Shown here in pieces: positions 1 to 6,044 of a stretch of DNA of 6,355 nt. Position numbers and translations under genes: made by a program. The DNA is from Coriobacteriales bacterium (GTDB lineage Bacteria > Actinomycetota > Coriobacteriia > Coriobacteriales > UBA8131): contig JAISFJ010000088.1 in the NCBI GenBank assembly GCA_031263665.1, forward strand, positions 1 through 6,355. The letters are read 5' to 3'. Under the pieces are notes generated by a model that worked only from the letters and a program-made list of their open reading frames with translations, ran no database searches and had not been told where the DNA came from. How positions within the stretch are numbered: the stretch's first letter is position 1; the number at the start of each line of letters is the position of its first letter.

Positions 1-856
1 ACTGCGGGCCGATCGCCTGGACGGCAAGGATGTAGAAGCGGATGATGATGAGCATCGCGCATTTGAGCAAAACCCCCGACAACAGAGCGGAAACCGGGCT
101 GGGGGCTTCTGAGTGCGCGTCAGGGAGCCAGGTGTGCATCGGAAACAGACCGGCCTTGGTCCCGAAGCCGATGGCCGCAAACAGGAAGGCAATCTGGATA
201 ATCATGACATCAAACTGTGCCGCGTAGGGCAAAAGCGAGGTCCAAAAGATGGCCTGATGGGCATCGGCCATGACATCGGCCGCGTTTGCGTATACCAAGA
301 CGGTGCCATAAAGCCCAAAGGCGACTCCCGCGGTACAGACGATGATGTACTTCCAGGCGGCTTCCAGCGAAAGTTTGGTGTTATAGGCACCAACCAAAAA
401 CGCAGTCGCCAGAGTTGTCGCCTAGATTTCGTCCCACATCATGATGATATAGTTTGATAGCACCACCAACAACATGGTAAAGATAAACAAGTTAAAGAAC
501 ACATAATACTGCTTGACCTGCCCGGGGTTCATGGCGCCGCTCTTGATGTCATGGCGGATATAGGACAGGGAGTAAAAGCCCGTCAGAAAACCGATGCCAC
601 CTATGAGGATGACAAACAGCGACCCCAGTGAGTCGAGATAAAACCACAGCCCCAAAGCGTGAATCGACTCTCCACTCGACATGACGCCAACGACAAGATA
701 GATGGCTAAAAGGCAGGTCGCGGCCGTGGAGATGAGATGGATGCCTTCATAGATGACGGTCGGCACCGCCTTTGAAGGCAGAAGTGCCATGAGAACAGCG
801 GCACAGAGCGGCAAGACAAAAAGTACTATGAGCAAAATCGCGGAATCCATGAGCAT
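1..856 (-). CDS. hyfF: Hydrogenase-4 membrane subunit HyfF (antiporter-like, NuoL/M/N family), partial, interrupted by an in-frame TAG
   Basis: This is an integral membrane subunit of a group 4 [NiFe]-hydrogenase, one of the proton/sodium-channel-like subunits related to NuoL/M/N and Mrp antiporters. From the ATG at 856-854 ([11 protein letters not shown]) the frame runs 144 codons through about four hydrophobic helices to a TAG at 424-422. The same frame then continues without another stop to the window edge for 140 more residues with obvious family sequence: [24 protein letters not shown], and [18 protein letters not shown] followed by SPVSALLSG, with the lysines at about 234 and 265 kept. 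The gene is therefore one reading frame broken by a single stop; whether product is made is unknown. A second ATG at 850-848 is an alternative start: AAAGG lies 7 bases before the first ATG and AGGGG 6 bases before the second. The gene begins 3 bases after the hyfE stop and is cut at the left edge. The family assignment is firm; functionality is uncertain. Confidence 0.85.
422..424 (-). other. In-frame amber codon (TAG) within hyfF at the transmembrane glutamate position
   Basis: On the minus strand the codons read ATG ATG TGG GAC GAA ATC TAG GCG ACA ACT CTG. Aligning the segment by eye with the HyfB protein of this window (W-x4-F-E-L-M-S-L around residue 146) puts the TAG on the glutamate that is nearly invariant in antiporter-like subunits (E144 in NuoL/NuoM). 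A GAG codon would become TAG by one G-to-T change. Three explanations remain open: pseudogenization, sequencing error, and suppression. No downstream recoding element was identified. Confidence 0.8.
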
Positions 857-859
857 CCC

Positions 860-1516
860 CTAGCCTTTCAGTTCTCTGAGGTCATCAGCATCAAGCGACT
901 TTACGACCCTGTGGATGCGGACGGCAACGATTGCCATGATAACGACGGCGAAGATGGCGTCGGTCGCGATACCAATCTCAACCAAACCGGGTGCCTCGGG
1001 CGCCAGTAACGCCAGCGTCACATGCGAACCGTTTTCCATAAGGCAATACCCAAAGATTTGTTTGAGGATATTGCGCTGCGTGATAATGCAGGTGAGCCCC
1101 ACAAAGAAGTGCGCGAGTGACACCGCGAGCGCGGGTTTTACCCCCAGGGCGGTTGGCAACTCAATACCGTTAACGGCAAGGTAGCACACGAACAGCTCAA
1201 CGGCCACGAGGATGATTGCGACAACCGGACTGATGGATGATGGTACCGCCTCCTTTGCGCTGGGCCCTATCTTCTTTAAGGCAAATAACATGATGGCTGG
1301 CACGAGCACCGCCTTGGTAATAAAGGCGGTCGCTGCCCAGGTAAAGAGCTCGCGAGACCCCGTTGTCACCCCCAACGCCACCAGCAAAAGGACCAAAACT
1401 ATCGATTGGAGAGAATAAATCAACGTGGTCCTTTGAGGCGTTTTGGAGAGCACCACAAAAAGCGACGTGACTATCAGGAGTCCTCCGAGGATATTTACCA
1501 CTAGATAACTCGTCAT
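860..1516 (-). CDS. hyfE: Hydrogenase-4 membrane subunit HyfE (NuoK-like C-terminal half)
   Basis: HyfE is a small membrane subunit of hydrogenase-4-type complexes whose C-terminal half resembles NuoK/MrpC. The product is 218 residues, close to the roughly 216 of E. coli HyfE. Seven or so hydrophobic helices are visible. The NuoK-like part starts near residue 146 with TQRNILKQIFGYCLMENG and is followed by PEAPGLVEIGIATDAI, giving membrane glutamates near 161 and 180 that fit the family's proton-path acids. The start is taken at ATG 1516-1514, preceded by GAGGGG (1528-1523) at 6 bases. The frame stays open upstream to 1648, but that part overlaps hyfC and has no family resemblance. The hyfC stop lies 14 bases upstream; the TAG stop at 862-860 is 3 bases from the hyfF ATG. 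No hyfD gene lies before it. Confidence 0.93.
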   Translation of the reverse strand: MTSYLVVNILGGLLIVTSLFVVLSKTPQRTTLIYSLQSIVLVLLLVALGVTTGSRELFTWAATAFITKAVLVPAIMLFALKKIGPSAKEAVPSSISPVVAIILVAVELFVCYLAVNGIELPTALGVKPALAVSLAHFFVGLTCIITQRNILKQIFGYCLMENGSHVTLALLAPEAPGLVEIGIATDAIFAVVIMAIVAVRIHRVVKSLDADDLRELKG

Positions 1517-1530
1517 GATTTTCCCCTCAC

Positions 1531-2460
1531 CTATATCCCAAGAATCCAGAACACGAAGCCGAATACGGCAATGCCGAATACGGCCCAGGTCTGTCTTCCC
1601 AGGAGCTTGAAGCGAACACGGGACACAGCGTTTTCGAAAACCGAACATATGAAGAAAATGAGGGCCAGTTTAACCAGATAGACGACGAGCCCGATAGCAA
1701 GGGCCACAACCGTGAGCTCAACGGCACTTCCGAAGGGAAGAAATATCGCGATGAACCAGCTGACCACGAGTATCTGCTTTAAGGACATGGCCATCTTAAC
1801 CATCGCGAGAGAAGGACCGGAGTACTCGGAAAGTGGTCCTTCCTGGAGTTCCTGCTCGGCTTCCGCCAAATCGTAGGGCAACTTTCCCAACTCGACATAG
1901 CAGGCCAGCGCAAACGCAAAACCAACGATGATAATCGTAACCGGATGAGCGACGGACAAAGACCCTATCGTCGCGCCCATGACGCCCACATTGGTGCTTC
2001 CGGCAGAAAGAGCCGCCACAAACAGAGCAAGCATCATCGAGGGCTCAACCAAGACGCCAACCATCAACTCGCGTATCCCACCAACGCCCGCGTAAGAAGA
2101 GCCCGAGTCTATCGCCGACAGCGCAAAGAAAAAACGCGGCAGGGCCAACAGGTAGATGATGAGAATCACATCGGCCAAAAAAGGCACGGGGCTCAACCGT
2201 GTGAGCATGGGCATGCCGAGCGCCAAAACCAGCATGGTTCCCAAAAACAGGGGCGGCATCAGACGATGGACAAAACTCGAATCCTTCGTATGAATATCCT
2301 GACGTTTGAAGAGCTTGGCAAGGTCGTAGTAATCCTGCAGGATTGGTGGGCCCTTACGCGTATGCATCTTCGCGCGCATGAAGCGGCCAACACCCGATAC
2401 CAGCGGCGTCAACGCAACGAGCAGAAGAGTTTGGACGCAGGCAATCAAAATCTCAATCAT
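1531..2460 (-). CDS. hyfC: Hydrogenase-4 membrane subunit HyfC (NuoH/HycD family)
   Basis: HyfC is the NuoH-like membrane subunit that joins the soluble hydrogenase arm to the antiporter-like subunits. The product is 309 residues with about eight hydrophobic helices. Near residues 29-53 is the basic cytoplasmic loop typical of the family (RAKMHTRKGPPILQDYYDL). Around residues 190-215 is the acidic loop KLPYDLAEAEQEL followed by GPLSEYSG, the NuoH-type quinone-chamber loop in its hydrogenase-4 form, closer to HyfC than to HycD. The ATG at 2460-2458 is preceded by a strong Shine-Dalgarno, TAGGAGGAG, that overlaps the hyfB stop. Lengths, motifs and position after hyfB all agree. The gene ends with TAG at 1533-1531. 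Confidence 0.95.
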   Translation of the reverse strand: MIEILIACVQTLLLVALTPLVSGVGRFMRAKMHTRKGPPILQDYYDLAKLFKRQDIHTKDSSFVHRLMPPLFLGTMLVLALGMPMLTRLSPVPFLADVILIIYLLALPRFFFALSAIDSGSSYAGVGGIRELMVGVLVEPSMMLALFVAALSAGSTNVGVMGATIGSLSVAHPVTIIIVGFAFALACYVELGKLPYDLAEAEQELQEGPLSEYSGPSLAMVKMAMSLKQILVVSWFIAIFLPFGSAVELTVVALAIGLVVYLVKLALIFFICSVFENAVSRVRFKLLGRQTWAVFGIAVFGFVFWILGI

Positions 2461-2462
2461 AG

Positions 2463-2475
2463 GGCACTCCTCCTA
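2463..2475 (-). promoter_or_regulatory. Ribosome binding site of hyfC overlapping the hyfB stop codon
   Basis: On the minus strand TAGGAGGAG (2475-2467) combines the hyfB TAG with a near-consensus Shine-Dalgarno, 6 bases before the hyfC ATG. Ribosomes finishing hyfB sit on the site that initiates hyfC, suggesting translational coupling. The hyfB and hyfC frames are the same, separated only by TAG plus four codons. Confidence 0.75.
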
Positions 2476-4515
2476 GTACGCCAGTACCGACATCGACAAA
2501 AAGACCAACAGGGCAACGACGATATAGACGAGGTAAACACGGTAGTTGCCTCCTTCAATCTTTTTGGCCTGATGCCCCAGCCAATCGACGAATGCCCCCG
2601 TCGAATCAGCGAGATAGCGGTCATCTTGAATCCCTTGGGTCTCGGCGGCCTCAGCCCCTTTAGTCGCGCGTTCAAACAGGACAACCAGACGGGTAGCCTG
2701 ATGAGACACCACCGAACGAAGCCGGTAGAGCGGGCGCATGAACATCTGCACATCCGCGCCAAAACTGGTCGCAATCATGGACATTCCTGCCTCATGCTGA
2801 TAGCCACAGGCCCAGGGCTCCTTTGTACTGTCCACGCCACCACGGGCAAACACCATGCGGATTAACAGCGGAACCAAAATGAGTCCGATGAGCAAAACTG
2901 CCAGCAAAGGAGTGGAGATGATGCTTCCCATCTCGGGATTGACGACCAAGGTATTATGAGCGACCGCGACAGGACCAACAGCCAGTGTCGTAGACGCGAC
3001 GGTTTGCATGAGCGGGGCAACGAGAGGGGCGCCCACCCCCAAAAGCACGCAGACAAAGGCCAGCACCACCATACTCAGTTTCATCGGCGCCGGAACCTCT
3101 TTTGCCTTACGCGCCGCATCCGAGCGGCTCGCGCCGAGGAAGGTCACTCCGTAGGCTTTAACAAAGCAGGTCACGGCAAGCGCTCCCGTAAGAGCCAAAG
3201 ACACAGCCGCGAATCCCGCGAAAAGCTGAATGACGGCATCGCCTCTGAAGGCCGCGTCAAACAGGGCCTGATAGGTAAACCACTCGGACACAAAGCCATT
3301 GAGCGGCGGTATGGCAGAAATTGCCAGCGAGCCAAGCAAAAAACACATCGCCGTTACGGGCATCGCGCGGATGAGACCCCCCATCTTCTCCATATCCCGC
3401 GTGTGCGTGCTGTAGAGCACCGCACCCGCTCCAAGAAAGAGAAGGGCCTTAAACACCGCGTGGTTGAGCAGATGATACATTCCCGCCATGAGCCCGAGCG
3501 CGGCGATAAGCGGCTGCTCCAAGGCAATGCCGATAAACCCAATGCCAACGCCGAGTAAAATGATGCCGATGTTTTCCACCGAGTGATACGCGAGCAGCCG
3601 TTTGATGTCGTGTTCGGCCAGCGCGTAGGCGACACCGAGCACCGACGAGATAGCCCCGATAGTCAAAACGAGGATTCCCCACCACAACTCACAACCGGAG
3701 GCGGCAAGCACATCGAGGCCGATTTTCACAATACCGAAGACGCCGATTTTAATCATGCCTCCGGACATGAGGGCCGAGACATGCGAGGGGGCTGCGGGAT
3801 GCGCCTGAGGTAGCCAGGAGTGAAAGGGAACCATGCCAGCCTTGCAGCCAAAGCCCAAAAAGGTCAGCAGGAATATCACCGAGGCGATGGCCGGGACAAA
3901 CGGCGTGTTGCGGAATACCTCAAACTCAAAGCTGCCCGTGATGCCCGCCATGATGAAGAAGGCAATCATTATCATCATAAAGCCAACATGGGCCATGATG
4001 AGGTAAAGGAAACCGCCTTTGGTCGATTTCTCATCCTGCTCGATAATTACGAGGAAGTAGGAGGACAACGACATCAGTTCAAAAAAGACGAGGAACCAAA
4101 ACGCGTTATCGACCGTGACCACAAAATTCATCGAGACAACAAACAGGTTCATGAAAAAGCCGATGGGCCCGATTCCCTTGCCCTTGTACTCGGCCAGATA
4201 GGAGGTGCCATATATCCACGCGAGAATCGCAAGCAGATTGATGACCACTAACAAAAGCCCGGCAAGCGGATTAAACAACAGCGAAAACGACGCGAAGGCA
4301 AAGGGGGTCGGAATACTGATGAGACTCGCCGACCCCAACAGGCTGCCAACGCCAACGCCCAGCATGGCACATGACGCCAGAATACCAAAGACGCTCGCAA
4401 GGCCCTTTGACAGACCCTCGGACCGTCCCGTCACCAAAGCGAGAAGGGCGCCGACAACGGAAAGGATTGCCGAGAGCGAAAAAATCGAGGGAATACTCAG
4501 ATTCAAAATATCCAT
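2473..4515 (-). CDS. hyfB: Hydrogenase-4 membrane subunit HyfB (antiporter-like, NuoL/M/N family)
   Basis: HyfB is the large antiporter-like membrane subunit of hydrogenase-4/formate hydrogenlyase-type complexes, thought to take part in ion translocation. At 680 residues it matches the family (E. coli HyfB is about 672). Around fourteen or more hydrophobic helices are visible. Key family residues are present: the TM5 glutamate E146 in WFLVFFELMSLSSYF; K225 in FGCKAGMVPFHSWLPQAHP; K256 in SGGMIKIGVFG; the helix-break EHDIKRLLAYHSVENIG (301-317); the MYHLLNHAVFKALLFLGAG segment around K356; PPLNGFVSEW near 403-412; and a C-terminal WACGYQHE (568-575) typical of HyfB/HycC. The ATG at 4515-4513 shares a base with the hyfA stop (TAATG) and follows CAGGAG at 6 bases, so the two genes are translationally coupled. 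It is intact, in contrast to hyfF, and ends with TAG. Confidence 0.96.
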   Translation of the reverse strand: MDILNLSIPSIFSLSAILSVVGALLALVTGRSEGLSKGLASVFGILASCAMLGVGVGSLLGSASLISIPTPFAFASFSLLFNPLAGLLLVVINLLAILAWIYGTSYLAEYKGKGIGPIGFFMNLFVVSMNFVVTVDNAFWFLVFFELMSLSSYFLVIIEQDEKSTKGGFLYLIMAHVGFMMIMIAFFIMAGITGSFEFEVFRNTPFVPAIASVIFLLTFLGFGCKAGMVPFHSWLPQAHPAAPSHVSALMSGGMIKIGVFGIVKIGLDVLAASGCELWWGILVLTIGAISSVLGVAYALAEHDIKRLLAYHSVENIGIILLGVGIGFIGIALEQPLIAALGLMAGMYHLLNHAVFKALLFLGAGAVLYSTHTRDMEKMGGLIRAMPVTAMCFLLGSLAISAIPPLNGFVSEWFTYQALFDAAFRGDAVIQLFAGFAAVSLALTGALAVTCFVKAYGVTFLGASRSDAARKAKEVPAPMKLSMVVLAFVCVLLGVGAPLVAPLMQTVASTTLAVGPVAVAHNTLVVNPEMGSIISTPLLAVLLIGLILVPLLIRMVFARGGVDSTKEPWACGYQHEAGMSMIATSFGADVQMFMRPLYRLRSVVSHQATRLVVLFERATKGAEAAETQGIQDDRYLADSTGAFVDWLGHQAKKIEGGNYRVYLVYIVVALLVFLSMSVLAY

Positions 4516-5102
4516 TATGTACTCCTGAGAACGTAACCGTCAGCGACAAAATCGCCGAGAACAGCAGCGCGTTCATGCTTCTCGGCGGTGATTTTCTCCA
4601 TGCTGTCCTCGTCGAAGAGCCGGGCGGACCGCGTTGGGCAAACGCTGACACAGGACGGGCCTTCTTCCTTAAACGAGCAGAGGTCACATTTGACGGCGCA
4701 GGCATAGACGCCGATTTCCCACTGGAGAATCGGACTGAGCGAGGCGACAAAGGTGGGAGTGAGGTATTCGGTTCCCGCAACGCCAGCAATCGAGGTGCCG
4801 CTCATATGAACTGCCCCAAAGGGACAGGAAATCGCACAGAGCTTGCAGCCCACGCAGGTTTTCTCATCAACGACTATGCGGCCGTCGTCACCGTGCTTGA
4901 TGGCATTGACGGGGCAGACCTTGGCACAGGGAGCACCTATACAGTGATGGCAGGCAACACTGGCCGACACCTCGCGTGTTTTGACCAGATGAAGCCGCGG
5001 TTGGTCCTGTTTGCCCACCTTGGCGTGTGCATCGCTGCACGCAAGGAGACAAGTCCCACACCCGATACAGGTATTGGAATTAACAGCTATGAATTGACTC
5101 AC
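4515..5102 (-). CDS. hyfA: Hydrogenase-4 4Fe-4S ferredoxin subunit HyfA (HycB/HydN-like)
   Basis: This is a soluble electron-transfer subunit with four [4Fe-4S] clusters, expected to pass electrons between a donor such as formate dehydrogenase and the hydrogenase. The 195-residue product has four cysteine groups: C12-x2-C15-x2-C18-x3-C22; C51-x2-C54-x4-C59-x3-C63P; C83-x2-C86-x2-C89-x3-C93P; and C139-x2-C142-x8-C151-x3-C155P. An extra cysteine sits at 135. The ACHHCIGAPCAKVCPVNAI and CKLCAISCPFGAV stretches match HyfA/HydN/HycB. There is no signal peptide or membrane helix, so it is cytoplasmic. The start is GTG at 5102-5100, chosen because the protein then begins MSQFIAVNSNTCIGC as in homologues, with GAGGTG 4 bases upstream. 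The stop overlaps the hyfB ATG. Confidence 0.93.
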   Translation of the reverse strand: MSQFIAVNSNTCIGCGTCLLACSDAHAKVGKQDQPRLHLVKTREVSASVACHHCIGAPCAKVCPVNAIKHGDDGRIVVDEKTCVGCKLCAISCPFGAVHMSGTSIAGVAGTEYLTPTFVASLSPILQWEIGVYACAVKCDLCSFKEEGPSCVSVCPTRSARLFDEDSMEKITAEKHERAAVLGDFVADGYVLRST

Positions 5103-5209
5103 TTTTCACCTCACTCAAGTTTGACGCGTTAACTTTTGACAACAGCCGCGCCATCGTATGACAGTCGGCATATGATGTTGTTGGTCATTGTCGGTCGCTG
5201 CCCACTCAT
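5103..5209. other. 107-base gap between the two ferredoxin genes
   Basis: No gene or clear terminator is seen. Apart from the hyfA Shine-Dalgarno (GAGGTG on the minus strand, 5112-5107), I find no convincing minus-strand promoter. The gap is much wider than the other junctions in the operon (overlap to 14 bases), so an internal promoter or processing site is possible but unproven. Confidence 0.5.
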
Positions 5210-5788
5210 TCACACGGCGACGGGCACAGCGGCGGGCACGGCGGCGGGTACAGTGGCGGGCACGGCGGCGGGCGCAAACTCCGTCGCCTGAGCAGCGGCG
5301 TATTGTTTCTCGCGCGAAAGTTTCTCCATCTTTTCTTCGTCAATGTAGCTGAGTGCATCCGTCAGACAGGCCTTTATACATGCGGGCCCATCTTCGCGGG
5401 TCGTGCACAAATCACACTTGATGATGACGGGCTTGTGCGCGGCCCGGTACTCAAACTTGCCATGAGATACCGTCCTGCTTGCGGAGACGATGTCAATCGC
5501 CCCAAACGGACAGGCAAGAATACAACTGCTGCAACCGATGCAGCGGTCCTGACGGATATTGACCATCTCGTCGTTGATGTAGAGAGCATTTTGCGGACAA
5601 GCCGAAGCACAGGGCGCGTCTTGACAATGGTGGCAGCCAACGGGCGCCGAAATCTTATAAGTCTTAATAAGTGTCAGCCGAGGAATGGGGACCCCATCGA
5701 CCGGTTCGTGTTCCATCATGCATGCGGCCATGCAGGTTCCACAGCCTATGCATCGCCTTGAATCAGCCATAACAAATTTATTACTCAT
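5210..5788 (-). CDS. Second four-cluster 4Fe-4S ferredoxin (HycB/HydN-like) with Pro/Ala/Val repeat tail
   Basis: This is an electron-transfer protein of the HycB/HydN/HyfA family, 192 residues from the ATG at 5788-5786. Four [4Fe-4S] motifs are complete: C13-x2-C16-x2-C19-x3-C23; C52-x2-C55-x4-C60-x3-C64P; C83-x2-C86-x2-C89-x3-C93P; C125-x2-C128-x8-C137-x3-C141. In the last group leucine replaces the usual proline after C141. Residues 170-192 are a low-complexity tail of VPAA-type repeats that the family lacks. The start is chosen because the MSNKFVMADSRRCIGC opening is the family's normal N-terminus and AGGAG lies 4 bases upstream. The frame is open to 5941 (GTG), but that extra 51-residue stretch is charged, unlike any family N-terminus, and has no ribosome site. 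As first gene of the cluster it could be the formate-dehydrogenase-facing carrier (HycB role) or a HydN-like maturation factor; the sequence does not decide. Confidence 0.9.
   Translation of the reverse strand: MSNKFVMADSRRCIGCGTCMAACMMEHEPVDGVPIPRLTLIKTYKISAPVGCHHCQDAPCASACPQNALYINDEMVNIRQDRCIGCSSCILACPFGAIDIVSASRTVSHGKFEYRAAHKPVIIKCDLCTTREDGPACIKACLTDALSYIDEEKMEKLSREKQYAAAQATEFAPAAVPATVPAAVPAAVPVAV
5221..5268 (-). repeat. Four tandem 12-base repeats encoding V-P-A-A-type units
   Basis: Four units of CGGGCACRGCGG type (plus-strand reading) follow one another at 5221-5232, 5233-5244, 5245-5256 and 5257-5268, with few mismatches (the third has CGGGTACAGTGG). On the coding strand they specify the Val-Pro-Ala-Ala/Thr tail at the C-terminus of the second ferredoxin. 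Unit length is a multiple of three, so gain or loss keeps the frame. Confidence 0.85.
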
Positions 5789-5822
5789 AATTCTCCTACA
5801 CCTCTGTTTCTTTCGTTTTTTG

Positions 5823-5843
5823 GTTTCGCTTGCATACCGAAAC
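5823..5843 (-). other. Inverted repeat GTTTCG/CGAAAC in the hyf leader
   Basis: GTTTCG (5823-5828) and CGAAAC (5838-5843) form a 6-base stem with a 9-base loop containing GTATGCAAG on the transcript strand. TTGCATACC (5830-5838) recurs directly at 5847-5855. It lies roughly 35-55 bases before the first ferredoxin start. Confidence 0.5.
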
Positions 5844-5859
5844 TCTTTGCATACCAATT

Positions 5860-5876
5860 CCTGCTTGACAAGCAGG
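5860..5876 (-). other. Perfect inverted repeat in the hyf leader
   Basis: CCTGCTTGACAAGCAGG is a perfect 8-base inverted repeat around one central base. As RNA it would form a 6-base stem with a 5-base loop, 72 or more bases before the first ferredoxin ATG. It could be a leader hairpin or a DNA-binding site. No U-run follows, so it is not a typical terminator. Confidence 0.6.
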
Positions 5877-5972
5877 ACTTCAAGAATCAGTTCAGGCTCA
5901 TCCTCCGTTTCCTGTCCTTTTTTCCTCTGATTTCTTATCACATAGAATAGTTACGTGATTTTGGGCGTTGGT

Positions 5973-5989
5973 GTCCCCTGATGAAGGGG
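5973..5989 (+). promoter_or_regulatory. Candidate operator palindrome 1
   Basis: GTCCCCTGATGAAGGGG contains a CCCC...GGGG palindrome with a 7-base centre. Its centre is about 36 bases upstream of the possible minus-strand -10 at 5949-5944, a typical distance for an activator site. A similar element lies in opposite orientation at 6045-6060. Confidence 0.4.
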
Positions 5990-6022
5990 CAAATCAAAAA
6001 GAAAGATAAATACCCTCTTTTG

Positions 6023-6040
6023 GGCAGTGCCAGGCAGTGC
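6023..6040. repeat. Tandem direct repeat GGCAGTGC with 10-base period
   Basis: GGCAGTGC occurs at 6023-6030 and again at 6033-6040, separated by two bases, so equivalent positions fall on the same helix face. It sits in the middle of the divergent regulatory region between the two palindromes. Confidence 0.55.
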
Positions 6041-6044
6041 TTAT

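Noticed and set aside
422..424. Selenocysteine as the explanation of the hyfF stop
   Set aside because: Selenocysteine is encoded by TGA, and the codon here is TAG; no SECIS-like hairpin was recognized after it.
1517..1648. In-frame upstream extension of hyfE by 44 codons
   Set aside because: It overlaps the hyfC C-terminus, has no family similarity, and the ATG at 1516 has a good Shine-Dalgarno and gives the usual HyfE length.
1945..2865. 306-codon open frame on the plus strand opposite hyfC/hyfB
   Set aside because: It spans the well-supported hyfC and hyfB genes antisense; its product is rich in Arg, His and Gln with no family resemblance, as expected of a shadow frame.
4371..5132. 253-codon open frame on the plus strand opposite the HyfA ferredoxin
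   Set aside because: It is antisense to clear four-cluster ferredoxin coding sequence, with no recognizable domain and no ribosome site.
5136..5162. TTGACA and TATGAC on the plus strand as a promoter
   Set aside because: The spacing is 15 bases and it points antisense into the first ferredoxin; there is no gene for it to serve.
5887..5901. Four-codon leader peptide frame (MSLN) on the minus strand
   Set aside because: GGAGG abuts the ATG with no spacing, so initiation is unlikely, and the peptide has no attenuator-like codon run.
5789..5941. N-terminal extension of the first ferredoxin from GTG 5941
   Set aside because: The charged 51-residue extension is unlike the family, has no ribosome site, and the internal ATG at 5788 is preceded by AGGAG and gives the canonical N-terminus.
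6018..6035. TGGCAC on the minus strand as a sigma-54 promoter, common for formate hydrogenlyase operons
   Set aside because: There is no GC-containing -12 element at the required distance.
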